NCBI RefSeq assembly: GCF_002216685.1
Contig: NZ_CP022353.1
Location: 1-64,000 of the forward strand
From: Vibrio tarriae
Lineage (GTDB): Bacteria; Pseudomonadota; Gammaproteobacteria; Enterobacterales; Vibrionaceae
Length of the DNA: 64,000 nucleotides
Direction of reading: 5' to 3'
This document shows positions 51,840-63,824 of this stretch, in pieces. The notes below the pieces were generated by a model. The model saw only the letters and a list, made by a program, of their open reading frames with translations, was not told where the DNA came from and did not search any database. The translations under genes were made by a program, and so were the position numbers. Each line of letters begins with the position of its first letter. Within the stretch, counting starts at the first letter, position 1.

Positions 51840-52199
51840 CGTCTTTCATTTTCCTAACAAGGGGTGGTTTTCTAAGCTGAGTCATTGCGCCAATCACCAT
51901 TCATCTTTGGCGTTGTTGGATCGGTGTCTCTTTATGCTGCCGTTATTATGGGATGCGAATTTAATAAAGCAAACTATTTACTATGCCAGAGGACTTGCTA
52001 CCTTCCGGCCGCAGATCGCGGATAGGATCGAAAGCGACGCCACGCTCAGATCGATTTGCTGTTTGAAAATGTTAAATTAATCACGTTTTTTTACGCTTGC
52101 CCCCTTGGGATATGGTGCAAGTTCCCCCACATATGTGACACATGCTGATGATCAGCGTTTTATCAACCATACGGAAAATTAAATCAGGAGAGACGACCG
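51840..52199. other. Regulatory region before groES
   Basis: 360 bases without a gene. The left part (to about 52080) holds the promoter of the divergent regulator and otherwise nothing I recognise. The right part holds the heat-shock promoter of groESL and a leader of about 60 bases. Confidence 0.5.
52104..52134 (+). promoter_or_regulatory. Heat-shock (sigma-32) promoter of groESL
   Basis: CCCCTTGGG followed after about 14 bases by CCCCCACATAT. This resembles the E. coli groE promoter (CTTGAA ... CCCCAT) closely in layout. Transcription should begin near 52142. Confidence 0.75.
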
Positions 52200-52490
52200 A
52201 TGAATATTCGTCCATTACATGACCGAGTGATCGTTGAACGCCAAGAAGTTGAATCAAAATCTGCTGGTGGAATTGTTCTAACTGGTTCTGCGGCGGAAAA
52301 ATCAACGCGCGGTAAAGTGTTGGCAGTTGGTAAAGGCCGCATTCTAGAGAACGGTTCAGTTCAACCTTTGGACGTGAAAGTAGGCGACACCGTGATCTTC
52401 GCAGAAAGCTACGGCACAAAAACAGAAAAGATCGATGGCAAAGAAGTGCTGATCTTGGCTGAACATGACATTTTGGCAATCGTTGAATAA
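52200..52490 (+). CDS. groES: Co-chaperonin GroES
   Basis: 96 residues starting [18 protein letters not shown], with the mobile loop [16 protein letters not shown] (about 17-32) that contacts GroEL. Seven copies make the lid of the folding chamber. groEL follows after 53 bases. The ATG follows AGGAGAGACGACCG. V. cholerae-type genomes carry a second groESL on the other chromosome; this is the pair in conserved position beside efp. Confidence 0.98.
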   Translation: MNIRPLHDRVIVERQEVESKSAGGIVLTGSAAEKSTRGKVLAVGKGRILENGSVQPLDVKVGDTVIFAESYGTKTEKIDGKEVLILAEHDILAIVE

Positions 52491-52540
52491 TTGATTCTGA
52501 ATCCCAACGAAATCAATAACTGAATTTAGAAAGGAAATGA

Positions 52541-54178
<1,638 letters not shown>

Positions 54179-54195
54179 TCATCCCCCTTAGCAGG

Positions 54196-54227
54196 AAAAG
54201 CCGGAGCCCAAGCTCCGGTTTTTTTAT
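54196..54227 (+). terminator. Terminator after groEL
   Basis: CCGGAGC and GCTCCGG pair around CCAA, followed by TTTTTTT. Confidence 0.95.
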
Positions 54228-54388
54228 GCCGTGGTTATGCTAAAGCATGGTTAAGATAGGTCAGCATGACCAAGAACATGACCATAAACTGCGCGGAAAA
54301 ATGACACAATATTCACATTACCTTATGCAAGATATGGATAATGATGCCTAGTTTTTCCCCTTATCCATCCTGATTGGAGGTTATTTTT

Positions 54389-54949
54389 ATGAACAAGCCG
54401 TTTGCTTTGATGGCGCTTACTGCAGCGATGGCTGCACCAGCCGCATTGGCTTCAACACCCGTTATGTTCTCTTCTATCGACAATTTCAACACGCCAGATG
54501 CGAACCAAGTTGCGGGTGTGCGTTTGTCGGCACTGTACGGTAAAGTGAATGAAGTCAAAGGGGTTGATTTCTCTATTCTTGGCCTGTCTGAAACTGACAA
54601 AACCACAGGTGTGAACTTTGGCTTATTCTTCGGTGCAAGCAAAGTGAACCAAGAGATGACGGGTGCATCTCTGGGTCTTTTGAACTGGAACACGGGTAAT
54701 ACTTATGGTGCGAACTTGGGCTTTGTGAACCTGACTCACGATGTGAAAGGCGCGAACTTGAGCTTTGTGAACTATTCAGAAGGTAACACCTTGGTTGACT
54801 TAGGTGCGGCTAACTTCTCGAACACTTCAACTGTTCAGTTTGGCCTGTTCAACAAAACGGAAAAGATTGAAGGTGTACAGATTGGTTTGATCAACTGTGC
54901 GGACAACGGTTTCTTTAAGTGTTTCCCAATCATTAACTTTGCTAAGTAA
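54389..54949 (+). CDS. Exported protein with short beta repeats (LA_2272-type surface repeat)
   Basis: 186 residues; I do not recognise a function. ATG at 54389 follows GGAGG. A signal peptide (about 1-22, MNKPFALMALTAAMAAPAALA) precedes about seven repeats of 13-18 residues with a G-x-x-L/F-G-L-x-N pattern (GVNFGLFFGA, GASLGLLNWN, GANLGFVNLT, GANLSFVNYS, VQFGLFNKTE, GVQIGLINCA). Each could be a beta strand and turn, giving a solenoid or a small membrane barrel. Cys170 and Cys178 near the C-terminus may form a disulfide. The repeats resemble those named after Leptospira LA_2272. It stands alone between groEL and epmB. Confidence 0.8.
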   Translation: MNKPFALMALTAAMAAPAALASTPVMFSSIDNFNTPDANQVAGVRLSALYGKVNEVKGVDFSILGLSETDKTTGVNFGLFFGASKVNQEMTGASLGLLNWNTGNTYGANLGFVNLTHDVKGANLSFVNYSEGNTLVDLGAANFSNTSTVQFGLFNKTEKIEGVQIGLINCADNGFFKCFPIINFAK

Positions 54950-54955
54950 TGATTT

Positions 54956-54987
54956 AAAAAAGCGTTGCCCTGACAACGCTTTTTTAC
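54956..54987. terminator. Bidirectional terminator
   Basis: AAAAAAGCGTTG and CAACGCTTTTTT form a 12-bp stem around CCCTGA. It lies between the convergent repeat-protein gene and epmB and overlaps the last bases of epmB. Confidence 0.9.
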
Positions 54988-56006
54988 TCAAGATGCAGAT
55001 CAAGCGGTGTTTTGCTGGGTCTGCCACCGATTTCTCGAGTTAATTTCGGCACCAGATAGCCGGAAACCCGCTCAATCAAGCCTGCCATAATCTGCCTTGC
55101 TTTATCATCACTGACGTAAAAATGCGCCGCGCCTTGCACCTTATCCAATACATGCAAGTAATAGGGCAGAATGCCAGCATCAAACAAGGTTTCGCTGAGC
55201 GCCACTTGTGCGTCAACTGTGTCATTGACCCCTTTGAGCAGCACACCTTGGTTAAGCAAAGTCACGTTCACTGCGCGCAAGCGTGCCATTTGCTGTTTGA
55301 GCTCCAGATTGATTTCATTGGCGTGGTTGATGTGTGTCACCAGCAATACTTGCAAGCGGGTTTGTGCGAAGAGTTCAACCAATTCATCGGTGATGCGCGC
55401 GGGGATCACCACGGGTAATCGTGAGTGAATGCGTAACCGTTTGATGTGCGGAATTGCTGCGATACGCTCCATCAGCCATGCAATTTCATGATCTTTGGCC
55501 ATTAAAGGATCGCCGCCGGAGAAAATCACTTCGTTGAGCTGTGGATTTTGCGCAATGTAATCGAGGCTTTGTTGCCAAGCGCTTTTGCTGCCTTTGTTAT
55601 CTTCATAGGGAAAATGACGGCGAAAGCAATAACGGCAGTTGATGGCGCAACCGCCTTTGACGATCAACAAGCAGCGATTTTTATACTTGTGCAGCAAGCC
55701 GGGCACGGTGTTGTTTTGTTCATCCAGTGGGTCATGTGAGTAGCCGGGATGAATCTCAAACTCGGCACTCAGCGGTAAAACTTGCCGTAAAAGTGGATCG
55801 GCAGGATTGCCTTTTTGCATGCGATCGACAAAACTTTGCGGCACCCGCTGCGCAAACAGTTTGCGCGCTTCAAATCCGTCTTGCCATGGCGAAGGATCGA
55901 TCTCAAGTTGCTGCAATAATTGCAGAGGATCGGAGATCGCGTTTGCCAGCTGTTGCAACCAGTTTTGCTCAACAGAAATGACTTTTCGGGTTATGATGTG
56001 CGGCAT
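54984..56006 (-). CDS. epmB: EF-P (R)-beta-lysine aminomutase EpmB
   Basis: 340 residues (E. coli 342). A radical SAM enzyme of the KamA family: iron-sulfur motif CAINCRYCFRRHFPY near residue 120 (CxxxCxxC), PLP lysine expected near the C-terminus (VSGYLVPKLTREIGG). It converts alpha-lysine to (R)-beta-lysine, which EpmA attaches to EF-P. It is divergent from efp with only 32 bases between the start codons, so the promoters must overlap into the genes. Confidence 0.95.
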   Translation of the reverse strand: MPHIITRKVISVEQNWLQQLANAISDPLQLLQQLEIDPSPWQDGFEARKLFAQRVPQSFVDRMQKGNPADPLLRQVLPLSAEFEIHPGYSHDPLDEQNNTVPGLLHKYKNRCLLIVKGGCAINCRYCFRRHFPYEDNKGSKSAWQQSLDYIAQNPQLNEVIFSGGDPLMAKDHEIAWLMERIAAIPHIKRLRIHSRLPVVIPARITDELVELFAQTRLQVLLVTHINHANEINLELKQQMARLRAVNVTLLNQGVLLKGVNDTVDAQVALSETLFDAGILPYYLHVLDKVQGAAHFYVSDDKARQIMAGLIERVSGYLVPKLTREIGGRPSKTPLDLHLE

Positions 56007-56038
56007 TGATTTTAACTCGAAGATAGTAAGAGGAAAAA

Positions 56039-56605
56039 ATGGCTACTGTTAGCACGAATGAATTTAAAGGCGGTCTCAAAATTATGCTTGATAACGAGCC
56101 TTGTGTCATTCTCGAAAACGAGTATGTAAAACCAGGTAAAGGTCAGGCATTCAACCGCGTGAGAATCCGTAAGCTGCTTACTGGTAAAGTTCTGGAAAAA
56201 ACCTTTAAATCGGGTGACACAGCGGAAGTTGCTGATGTTGTCGATATCGATCTGGATTACCTGTACAACGATGGCGAATTCTACCACTTCATGAACAACA
56301 GCACCTTCGAACAGCTTGCTGCAGATGCAAAAGCGGTTGGCGAGAATGCAAAATGGCTGGTAGAAAACAACACTTGTATGCTGACGTTGTGGAATGGTAA
56401 CCCAATCGCGGTCACTCCACCAAACTTCGTTGAGCTAGAAGTGACTGAAACGGATCCAGGCGTAAAAGGTGATACACAAGGTACTGGCGGCAAACCAGCG
56501 ACTCTGTCTACCGGCGCTGTCGTTCGTGTACCTCTCTTCGTACAGATCGGCGAAGTGATCAAAGTGGACACTCGCTCTGCAGAATACGTTGGCCGTGTGA
56601 AGTAA
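56039..56605 (+). CDS. efp: Translation elongation factor P
   Basis: 188 residues, as in E. coli. Three beta-barrel domains; the tip loop of domain I reads [10 protein letters not shown] with Lys34 as the site of beta-lysylation. It rescues ribosomes stalled at polyproline stretches. ATG follows AAGAGGAAAAA. Confidence 0.98.
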   Translation: MATVSTNEFKGGLKIMLDNEPCVILENEYVKPGKGQAFNRVRIRKLLTGKVLEKTFKSGDTAEVADVVDIDLDYLYNDGEFYHFMNNSTFEQLAADAKAVGENAKWLVENNTCMLTLWNGNPIAVTPPNFVELEVTETDPGVKGDTQGTGGKPATLSTGAVVRVPLFVQIGEVIKVDTRSAEYVGRVK

Positions 56606-56621
56606 TCATCTCGGTCACAAG

Positions 56622-56651
56622 AAAAAACCAACCTTGCGGTTGGTTTTTTTA
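56622..56651 (+). terminator. Terminator after efp
   Basis: AAAAAACCAACC and GGTTGGTTTTTT pair around TTGC. Confidence 0.9.
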
Positions 56652-56674
56652 TGCGTGTAGTTTTAGTCTTGCAA

Positions 56675-56708
56675 TAAAAAAGCTGGCCTGTTGTCAGCCA
56701 GCTTTTTG
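56675..56708 (-). terminator. Terminator after frdD
   Basis: AAAAAGCTGGC (56676-56686) and GCCAGCTTTTT (56697-56707) pair. On the minus strand it ends the frd operon with a T-run. Confidence 0.9.
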
Positions 56709-56718
56709 ATGTTTCATG

Positions 56719-57081
56719 TTAGATCATGAAGATAAACACGACCGCCAGTGCGGAGATGATGGTTGCAAAGCCGTAGCAAGCGATTTTCCCTGCCACACCG
56801 GTGTGGAATTTCAAATCATGCATCCCGTGGTGAACACGGTGCATGGCATGCCACATTGGTAGAGCTAAGGTGCCGATGATGAACAGCGCACCAATGATGC
56901 TGGTTGCAAAGTTAGACACGCGTTCATAGCTCAGTGCTTCGGCATCAATCACGCCCAGTGGCGCAAGAATGCCCAGTACCAGAACGGTAATCGGGGTGAT
57001 CATGGCAAACCAAGTGCCACCAGCACCAAACAGGCTCCACCATACGGGTTCGTCTGAACGTTTTGGGTTGGTATTAATCAC
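56719..57081 (-). CDS. frdD: Fumarate reductase membrane anchor FrdD
   Basis: 120 residues (E. coli 119). A GTG start at 57081 is chosen because it follows AAGGAGCTTATT; the longer frame to 57111 overlaps frdC. Three membrane segments. With FrdC it anchors the enzyme in the inner membrane and binds menaquinol. It is the last gene of frdABCD. Confidence 0.93.
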   Translation of the reverse strand: MINTNPKRSDEPVWWSLFGAGGTWFAMITPITVLVLGILAPLGVIDAEALSYERVSNFATSIIGALFIIGTLALPMWHAMHRVHHGMHDLKFHTGVAGKIACYGFATIISALAVVFIFMI

Positions 57082-57091
57082 AATAAGCTCC

Positions 57092-57475
57092 TTACACCAC
57101 AATAAGAACAATCAGTGAGATAAAGGCCACGGCCGCCCACTGTGCTAGCACGATGATCTTTTTATCAACCAATTTGCCGCCTAAACGAATAGGCACGACT
57201 TGTGGCATCATGCTGAAGAAGGTTTGCGCATGGAATAAGCTCCCCGCCAGCGCCACTAGGTTGATCGCAATGACGAGTGGGTTAGCCATAAAGTCCAACC
57301 AGGTTTGCCATGCTTCAGGCCCTTTCACCAAAGAACCTAAACCAACGGTTAGGAACAGGGTAAACAGGATCAATGGCAGAACCGTCGCTTCACGCACCAT
57401 GTAGAAGCGGTAGAAAGGATGATCTTTCCACCAAGTACGTTTCATTTCACGAACATAAGGTTTACGGTTACTCAT
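57092..57475 (-). CDS. frdC: Fumarate reductase membrane anchor FrdC
   Basis: 127 residues (E. coli 131) starting [31 protein letters not shown]. It has three membrane segments and a conserved [14 protein letters not shown] helix. It forms the quinone site with FrdD. It starts 2 bases after frdB. Confidence 0.95.
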   Translation of the reverse strand: MSNRKPYVREMKRTWWKDHPFYRFYMVREATVLPLILFTLFLTVGLGSLVKGPEAWQTWLDFMANPLVIAINLVALAGSLFHAQTFFSMMPQVVPIRLGGKLVDKKIIVLAQWAAVAFISLIVLIVV

Positions 57476-57477
57476 CC

Positions 57478-58236
57478 TTAAGCCTCCACTTTCTTCGGTG
57501 AACCGTCTGGGTTCAACATCGCGATCACGAAGTCTAATGATGACTCCACTTTGCCTTGGTTCACGGCTGCCGCTGGGTCAACGTGTTTTGGACACACTTC
57601 AGAGCAGTAACCCACGAAGGTACAACCCCAAGCGCCATTATCACCGTTGATCAGCTTCATACGCTCGGCTTTACCATTGTCACGGCTATCGAGGTTGTAG
57701 CGGTGTGCTAGAGTGAGCGCTGCAGGGCCTAAGAACTCAGGGTTTAGACCAAACTGTGGACAAGCTGCATAACACAAACCACAGTTGATACAGCCAGCAA
57801 ACTGCTTGTAGCGTGCCATTTGCTCTGGTGTTTGCAGGTTAGTGCCGTCTTCAGGTTTACGATCGTTACCTATGATGTAAGGCTTGATTGCTTCTAAGCG
57901 TTCGATGAACGGCGTCATGTCTACGATCAGGTCTTTCTCGATGGGGAAGTTGGCCAGTGGCTCGATTTTTACGCCTTCTGGGTAATCACGTAAGAAGCTC
58001 TTACACGCCAGTTTTGGCACTCCGTTGACCATGATGCCGCAAGAGCCACAAATCGCCATACGGCATGACCAGCGGTAAGAAAGATCTTTATCTAAGTGAT
58101 CTTTCACATAGCCAATCGCATCCAGTACCGACATGGTTTCATCAAACGGAACTTCGAAGCGTTGCATATGTGGCTCTGCATCTTTGGCTGGGTCGTAGCG
58201 CAGAATGTCCACTTTTTGAATACGTTGTGCTGACAT
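57478..58236 (-). CDS. frdB: Fumarate reductase iron-sulfur subunit FrdB
   Basis: 252 residues (E. coli 244). Cys patterns: [22 protein letters not shown] for the 2Fe-2S cluster (about 58-78), [14 protein letters not shown] and [17 protein letters not shown] for the 4Fe-4S and 3Fe-4S clusters. It passes electrons from menaquinol in FrdCD to the flavin in FrdA. Its ATG overlaps the frdA stop (TAATG). Confidence 0.97.
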   Translation of the reverse strand: MSAQRIQKVDILRYDPAKDAEPHMQRFEVPFDETMSVLDAIGYVKDHLDKDLSYRWSCRMAICGSCGIMVNGVPKLACKSFLRDYPEGVKIEPLANFPIEKDLIVDMTPFIERLEAIKPYIIGNDRKPEDGTNLQTPEQMARYKQFAGCINCGLCYAACPQFGLNPEFLGPAALTLAHRYNLDSRDNGKAERMKLINGDNGAWGCTFVGYCSEVCPKHVDPAAAVNQGKVESSLDFVIAMLNPDGSPKKVEA

Positions 58237-60044
58237 TATTTTTGCTCCTCTACGCTTTTTCCGGCCGCTTCAGCTGCGGCAGCTTTTTCGGCTGCTTCAC
58301 CGTACAGACGCGCTTTTGGCTGCGACTTGGTGATTTTCACTGGGCTGTAATCGATCTTCGGTGTTTGACCTTCTTGATAGAATGCCAAAGAGTGTTTGAG
58401 GAATTGCACGTCATCACGCTCGGTGCAACCTTCATCAAGACGTTGGTGTGCGCCGCGCGATTCTTTACGCAAGATAGCGGAGTGAACCATGGCTTCTGCC
58501 ACATCCAGACCGTAACCCACTTCAATCGCGTACAGCAGGTCAGTGTTGAACACTTTGCCTTTGTCTTTGATGCTGATGCGCTTGTAACGCTCTTTCAACT
58601 CGGCCAGTTTGTCGATGGTTTCTTGCATCAGATCTTCCTGACGGTAGATACCACAACCCGCTTCCATGGTGTGCCCCATTTCTGTACGGATGGTTGCCCA
58701 GTTTTCATCACCTTCTTGCTGCATCAGTGCTGCGATGCGATCTTCAACCGCTTTGACTTGTGCGGCGATGGCTTTTTCATTCCAGCCTTTAAACTCTGCA
58801 GCGCGCTCAACCGCTTTTTCACCGGCAACGCGGCCAAACACCACAAATTCCGCTAGCGAGTTAGAACCTAAACGGTTCGCGCCATGCAGACCAACAGACG
58901 CACATTCACCCACGGCGAACAGACCTTTAATGCGGGTTTCACATTCGCCATTGGTTTCGATACCACCCATGGTGTAGTGCACGGTTGGACGAATTGGAAT
59001 CGGCTCTTTTGCTGGGTCAACGTTCACATACGCTTTGGCCAGCTCACAGATAAATGGCAGACGTTCTTGCAGGTATTCTTCACCTAAGTGGCGCAGGTCA
59101 AGCAGTACCACATCACCCAGTGGGTGTTTGATGGTGTTGCCTTTTTGCTGCTCATGCCAGAAGGCTTGAGAAACTTTGTCACGCGGACCCAGTTCCATGT
59201 ATTTGTTCTTGGGTTGACCCACTGGAGTTTCAGGGCCCATACCGTAGTCTTGCAGGTAACGGTAGCCATGTTTGTTGACGATAATGCCACCTTCACCACG
59301 ACAGCCTTCGGTCATCAGAATGCCAGTGCCTGGTAGGCCAGTTGGGTGGTATTGAACGAATTCCATATCACGCAGAGGAACGCCGTGACGGAAAGCCATG
59401 GCCATGCCATCACCAGTCACAATACCGCCGTTGGTGTTGCAGTGGTAAACGCGACCCGCACCGCCAGTAGCCAGTACCACAGATTTCGCTTTGATGGTGA
59501 CCAGCTCGCCTTCCGACATATGAATCGCAATCAAACCTTGGATTTCACCTTCATCAACCAGCAAATCCACCACAAAGTACTCATCCAATCGCTTGATTTG
59601 TGGGTACTTCATTGAAGTTTGGAACAGGGTGTGCAGCATGTGGAAGCCGGTTTTATCGGCAGCAAACCATGTGCGCTCAACTTTCATACCGCCGAAGCGA
59701 CGTACGTTGACTTCACCATTCTCTTTACGGCTCCAAGGACAACCCCATTGTTCCATCTGGATCATTTCGCGGGTTGCATTGGCAACAAAGTATTCAACAA
59801 CATCCTGTTCACATAGCCAGTCTCCACCGCCAACGGTATCGTTGAAGTGGTTATCTAGACTATCTTCATCCTTGATAACTGCTGCGGAGCCACCCTCGGC
59901 TGCGACTGTGTGAGAACGCATTGGATAAACTTTAGAAATCAGAGCAACTTCTAAATGAGGGTTTGCTTCTGCCGCTGCAATAGCAGTACGAAGACCAGCG
60001 CCGCCAGCGCCGATGACTGCGATATCTGTGGTGATAATTTGCAC
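58236..60044 (-). CDS. frdA: Fumarate reductase flavoprotein subunit FrdA
   Basis: 602 residues, as in E. coli. FAD loop [16 protein letters not shown], the covalent FAD His in [14 protein letters not shown] near residue 45, and active-site residues in [21 protein letters not shown] and the [11 protein letters not shown] stretch. It reduces fumarate to succinate at the inner face of the membrane in anaerobic respiration. It leads the frdABCD operon; a CRP site lies about 225 bases upstream. Confidence 0.98.
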   Translation of the reverse strand: MQIITTDIAVIGAGGAGLRTAIAAAEANPHLEVALISKVYPMRSHTVAAEGGSAAVIKDEDSLDNHFNDTVGGGDWLCEQDVVEYFVANATREMIQMEQWGCPWSRKENGEVNVRRFGGMKVERTWFAADKTGFHMLHTLFQTSMKYPQIKRLDEYFVVDLLVDEGEIQGLIAIHMSEGELVTIKAKSVVLATGGAGRVYHCNTNGGIVTGDGMAMAFRHGVPLRDMEFVQYHPTGLPGTGILMTEGCRGEGGIIVNKHGYRYLQDYGMGPETPVGQPKNKYMELGPRDKVSQAFWHEQQKGNTIKHPLGDVVLLDLRHLGEEYLQERLPFICELAKAYVNVDPAKEPIPIRPTVHYTMGGIETNGECETRIKGLFAVGECASVGLHGANRLGSNSLAEFVVFGRVAGEKAVERAAEFKGWNEKAIAAQVKAVEDRIAALMQQEGDENWATIRTEMGHTMEAGCGIYRQEDLMQETIDKLAELKERYKRISIKDKGKVFNTDLLYAIEVGYGLDVAEAMVHSAILRKESRGAHQRLDEGCTERDDVQFLKHSLAFYQEGQTPKIDYSPVKITKSQPKARLYGEAAEKAAAAEAAGKSVEEQK

Positions 60045-60352
60045 AGTTATCCTCCAGTGTGATTATTTTATTTTATGGACTGAGTTCGTTTCAGTACCTA
60101 GAGTTTTCAAAGTATTGATTTGGAAGTTACTGAGATGGAACTCACTGACTCAACACCTGACCACCCATTAAGTGGTAGGGGTAGTGTAGGAGAGCTTGAA
60201 GAATGAAAAATTGATTCTGTTGGGCTTTTGCTTCGGTATTGCAAACTTAAGCATACTAATTGCCCTATATGTGACTAGTGTCACAATTGAGTTTGGCTTT
60301 TTGATCTGAAGGAGTACAATTTGCTATCTCTGTTTCTTGTGATGAGCCAACC
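60045..60352. other. Divergent promoter region frdA/epmA
   Basis: 308 bases with no gene. It holds a strong CRP site at 60270-60285. I looked for an FNR site (TTGAT-N4-ATCAA) and found only single TTGAT halves. Confidence 0.5.
60270..60285. promoter_or_regulatory. CRP site between frdA and epmA
   Basis: TGTGA-CTAGTG-TCACA, an exact match to the consensus. It is 68 bases before the epmA start and 226 before the frdA start; either gene could be the target. Confidence 0.8.
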
Positions 60353-61327
60353 ATGACTAATTCCGATTGGATGCCTACTGCATCAATAAGCCAATTAAAA
60401 CAACGCGCTACCTTATTGCGCCAGATCCGAGAATTCTTTGCTGAACGTGATGTGCTGGAAGTGGAAACCCCAGCCATGAGTCACGCAACGGTGACGGATA
60501 TCCACTTACATACCTTTAAAACGGAATTCGTTGGGCCGGGTTATGCCAAGGGAAGTTCACTGCACCTAATGACTAGCCCTGAATTTCATATGAAGCGTTT
60601 GTTAGCGGCGGGCAGTGGTTGTATTTATCAGCTTGGTAAAGCCTTTCGTAACGAAGAAAATGGCCGTTACCACAATCCAGAATTCACCATGTTGGAATGG
60701 TACCGCATTGGCTTTGATCACCATGCTTTGATGGATGAGATGGACGCTTTGCTACAACTGGTACTGCGCTGTGGTAGTGCAGAGCGAATGACTTACCAAG
60801 CAGCGTTTTTGAATGTGCTTGGCGTTTGCCCACTCGAAGGGGAGATGCGTGAGTTAAAGCAAGTGGCTGCAACGCTGGGTTTAAGTGATATCGCAGAGCC
60901 TGAAGAGGATCGTGACACCTTATTACAACTGCTGTTTAGCATTGGCATTGAGCCGAAAATCGGCCAAATCACACCAGCATTTGTGTATGATTTTCCGGCT
61001 TCACAAGCGGCGCTGGCCAAAATTAATCCGGCTGATCCGCGCGTGGCTGATCGCTTCGAAGTCTATTCTAAAGGGATTGAGCTCGCGAATGGCTTTCATG
61101 AATTGGATAACCCTGCCGAGCAGTTAGCCCGTTTTAAAGCGGATAATGCCAAGCGTTTAGAGATGGGACTGACAGAGCAACCGATTGATTACCATCTGAT
61201 TGCGGCGCTGGAGGCCGGTTTGCCAGAATGTGCTGGGGTGGCTTTGGGTATTGATCGTCTAATCATGCTGGCGCTGGGTGAAGATCATATTGATAAGGTC
61301 ACTGCCTTTCCGTTCCCTCGAGCCTGA
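60353..61327 (+). CDS. epmA: EF-P-(R)-beta-lysine ligase EpmA
   Basis: 324 residues (E. coli 325). A truncated class II lysyl-tRNA synthetase without the anticodon domain: motif 2 [21 protein letters not shown] near residue 100, motif 3 [15 protein letters not shown] near 295. It activates (R)-beta-lysine and attaches it to Lys34 of EF-P. It is divergent from frd. Confidence 0.97.
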   Translation: MTNSDWMPTASISQLKQRATLLRQIREFFAERDVLEVETPAMSHATVTDIHLHTFKTEFVGPGYAKGSSLHLMTSPEFHMKRLLAAGSGCIYQLGKAFRNEENGRYHNPEFTMLEWYRIGFDHHALMDEMDALLQLVLRCGSAERMTYQAAFLNVLGVCPLEGEMRELKQVAATLGLSDIAEPEEDRDTLLQLLFSIGIEPKIGQITPAFVYDFPASQAALAKINPADPRVADRFEVYSKGIELANGFHELDNPAEQLARFKADNAKRLEMGLTEQPIDYHLIAALEAGLPECAGVALGIDRLIMLALGEDHIDKVTAFPFPRA

Positions 61328-61373
61328 TCGGATTCTCAGTTTGCAACATATTCACCCTGTTCAGACCCAGTTT

Positions 61374-61412
61374 TAACGAGGTAAGCGCTCGCGTCATGCT
61401 GCCAACCTCGTT
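61374..61412. repeat. Inverted repeat after epmA
   Basis: TAACGAGGT (61374-61382) and ACCTCGTTA (61404-61412) can pair around a 21-base loop. No T-run follows directly, so its role as terminator or operator is unclear. Confidence 0.4.
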
Positions 61413-61456
61413 ATACTCCTTGTCTGATTTGAATCCCCATTGCAAGAGCACAGGAT

Positions 61457-61891
61457 ATGCAAGAGTACATTGAGTTTTTTCAGCAAAATATGATCCTTTC
61501 ACTGGCTTGGATCGGTATTTTGGTCGCGTTAATCGCCAGCATCTACAAATCGGCCACCGCGGCTTATCAAGAAGTCACGGCCACCCAAGCCACTCTGTTG
61601 ATTAACCGTGAAAACGGCATCGTGGTCGACATCCGTAGTAAAGATGAATTCAAACAGGGCCACATTACCGACGCAATTCACATTTTGCCGTCAGACATCA
61701 AGGCGGGTAACTTGGCTGGCCTTGAAAGCCATAAATCGAACCCCATTATTGTGGTATGCAAAACAGGTCAAACCGCACGTGAAAGTGCAGATTTACTGAC
61801 CAAAGCCGGTTTTGAGAAGGTCAATCTTCTTAAAAATGGCTTGATTGCTTGGAATGAAGCTAACCTGCCTTTGGTACGCGGTAAACGCTAA
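61457..61891 (+). CDS. Membrane-anchored rhodanese-like protein (YibN type)
   Basis: 144 residues. One N-terminal membrane segment (about 12-31, MILSLAWIGILVALIASIY) is followed by a rhodanese domain (about 45-140) with VVDIRSKDEFKQGHI and an active-site loop CKTGQTARESADLL containing the catalytic Cys. It should transfer sulfur at the inner membrane. In E. coli YibN stands in the same place before grxC-secB-gpsA; here grxC is not between it and secB. Confidence 0.92.
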   Translation: MQEYIEFFQQNMILSLAWIGILVALIASIYKSATAAYQEVTATQATLLINRENGIVVDIRSKDEFKQGHITDAIHILPSDIKAGNLAGLESHKSNPIIVVCKTGQTARESADLLTKAGFEKVNLLKNGLIAWNEANLPLVRGKR

Positions 61892-62057
61892 ATCCTTAGA
61901 GCACCCCGTCGGCGCTGGTGAAAAGATCAGCGCTTGACGCTCAGAGTTGTGATATCTACCACGTAATGGCTTGCCCACCTAGTGATCGCACACACTCTCA
62001 GTTAGTCTCAGGACACATTGACCTTTGAACCGAATTATCTGAATTAAGGATGAAATC

Positions 62058-62528
62058 ATGGCTGAAGCAGCACAAGCCCCACAACAACAGTTTGCTATCC
62101 AACGTATCTATCTAAAAGATGTCTCTTTTGAAGCGCCAAGCTCACCAGTGATGTTCCAAAAAGAGTGGAACCCAGATGTCAAACTGGATCTCGACACGCA
62201 AAGCCGTGAACTGGGTGAAGGTGTTTACGAAGTGGTTCTGCGTCTGACTGTTACTGTGAAAAACGCAGAAGAAACCGCATTCCTGTGTGAAGTACAACAA
62301 GCAGGTATCTTCAGTGCCGAGCAGATGGAAGCAGGCCAATTGGCACATTGCTTGGGTGCTTTCTGCCCGAACATCCTGTTCCCATACGCACGTGAAACCA
62401 TTTCAAGCCTAGTGGTAAAAGGTACTTTCCCACAACTGAACCTAGCTCCTGTAAACTTTGACGCACTGTTCATGAACTATCTGCAACAGCAAGCTCAAGA
62501 AGGCGCAGCAACTCCAGCGAACGCTTAA
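62058..62528 (+). CDS. secB: Protein-export chaperone SecB
   Basis: 156 residues (E. coli 155). It starts with an Ala/Gln-rich tail, then [22 protein letters not shown], and ends in an Ala-rich stretch. A tetramer keeps secretory precursors unfolded and passes them to SecA. ATG follows AAGGATGAAATC. Confidence 0.97.
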   Translation: MAEAAQAPQQQFAIQRIYLKDVSFEAPSSPVMFQKEWNPDVKLDLDTQSRELGEGVYEVVLRLTVTVKNAEETAFLCEVQQAGIFSAEQMEAGQLAHCLGAFCPNILFPYARETISSLVVKGTFPQLNLAPVNFDALFMNYLQQQAQEGAATPANA

Positions 62529-62556
62529 TTCGCGCTATTGAGTTTCAAGCTACAGT

Positions 62557-62591
62557 AAAATGCACAGCGCAACCGCGATGTGCATTTTTTG
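62557..62591 (+). terminator. Terminator after secB
   Basis: AAAATGCACA and TGTGCATTTT pair around a G+C-rich loop that can pair further, followed by TT. It separates secB from gpsA. Confidence 0.85.
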
Positions 62592-62717
62592 TTTATCACA
62601 CGAGCATTGGTTTTTGCACTCTTTATCTAAGACAGCCTTGGCGAAGAAGGTGCAGACTGCAATAGCCTATGTTTGGGTATAGAATAGAGCACAACTTCGT
62701 TATCGATAGGCGGAACA

Positions 62718-63752
62718 ATGAGCGAAACACAGAACCACAATAGCTACGGAAAACCTGTTGAAATGACCGTGATAGGTGCGGGCTCCTACGGTACCTCACT
62801 GGCGATCTCTTTAGCGCGTAATGGCGCGAATATCGTCCTGTGGGGACATGATGCAGAGCATATGGCGCGCCTTGAAGCTGACCGCGCTAACCATGAATTT
62901 TTGCCCGGAATTGCTTTTCCTGACACCCTGATTGTGGAAACTGACTTGCAAAAAGCGGTGCAAGCGAGCCGTGATCTGCTGGTGGTAGTGCCTAGCCATG
63001 TGTTTGGTATCGTGTTGAAAAGTTTACAGCCACACCTGCGTGCGGATAGCCGCATTTGCTGGGCAACCAAAGGGCTAGAGCCTGAGACTGGACGGCTACT
63101 CCAAGATGTTGCCCATGATGTACTTGGCGATAGCTACCCCCTTGCGGTGCTTTCTGGTCCTACTTTTGCCAAAGAGCTGGCGATGGGGATGCCAACCGCG
63201 ATTTCAGTGGCTTCGCCGGATGCGCAATTTGTACGTGACCTGCAAGAGAAAATTCACTGCAGCAAAACCTTCCGTGTTTACGCCAACAGTGACTTTATCG
63301 GTATGCAGCTTGGCGGCGCGGTAAAAAACGTGATTGCGATTGGTGCGGGGATGTCCGATGGTATTGGCTTTGGTGCGAATGCGCGTACGGCTCTTATCAC
63401 TCGTGGCTTGGCTGAAATGACTCGTCTAGGAGCTGCTTTAGGCGCGCAGCCGGAAACCTTTATGGGTATGGCTGGGTTAGGTGATTTAGTGCTGACTTGT
63501 ACTGACAACCAATCGCGTAACCGCCGTTTTGGCTTGGCGCTGGGCCAAGGTAAAGATGTCGATACGGCGCAAGCGGATATCGGCCAGGTGGTTGAAGGCT
63601 ATCGCAACACCAAAGAAGTGTGGATGCTAGCGAAACGCATGGGCGTTGAGATGCCGATAGTTGAACAAATTTACCAAGTATTGTATCAAGGAAAAGATGC
63701 GCGACTCGCCGCTCAGGATTTGCTGGCACGAGATAAGAAGATGGAGCGTTAA
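62718..63752 (+). CDS. gpsA: Glycerol-3-phosphate dehydrogenase [NAD(P)+]
   Basis: 344 residues (E. coli 339). NAD(P) loop [19 protein letters not shown] near residue 18; [17 protein letters not shown] and the catalytic Lys in [16 protein letters not shown] near 200. It reduces dihydroxyacetone phosphate to sn-glycerol 3-phosphate for phospholipid synthesis. cysE follows after 72 bases. Confidence 0.97.
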   Translation: MSETQNHNSYGKPVEMTVIGAGSYGTSLAISLARNGANIVLWGHDAEHMARLEADRANHEFLPGIAFPDTLIVETDLQKAVQASRDLLVVVPSHVFGIVLKSLQPHLRADSRICWATKGLEPETGRLLQDVAHDVLGDSYPLAVLSGPTFAKELAMGMPTAISVASPDAQFVRDLQEKIHCSKTFRVYANSDFIGMQLGGAVKNVIAIGAGMSDGIGFGANARTALITRGLAEMTRLGAALGAQPETFMGMAGLGDLVLTCTDNQSRNRRFGLALGQGKDVDTAQADIGQVVEGYRNTKEVWMLAKRMGVEMPIVEQIYQVLYQGKDARLAAQDLLARDKKMER

Positions 63753-63780
63753 TCCGCAGCGCAAGAGATGGAATTGAATC

Positions 63781-63803
63781 GATAGGGTATAGCTTGCCCT
63801 ATC
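63781..63803 (+). repeat. Hairpin in the gpsA-cysE spacer
   Basis: GATAGGG and CCCTATC pair around a 9-base loop, followed by a weak TTGATT. It might be a leaky terminator between the two genes. Confidence 0.45.
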
Positions 63804-63824
63804 TTGATTAGGACTGAGTAAGTA

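Noticed and set aside
51820..52080. 86-residue open frame overlapping the regulator start and groES upstream region
   Set aside because: No ribosome site, no recognisable composition, overlaps a real gene on the other strand.
60181..60230. FNR site for frd from a TTGAT half at about 60211
   Set aside because: The matching ATCAA half is missing.
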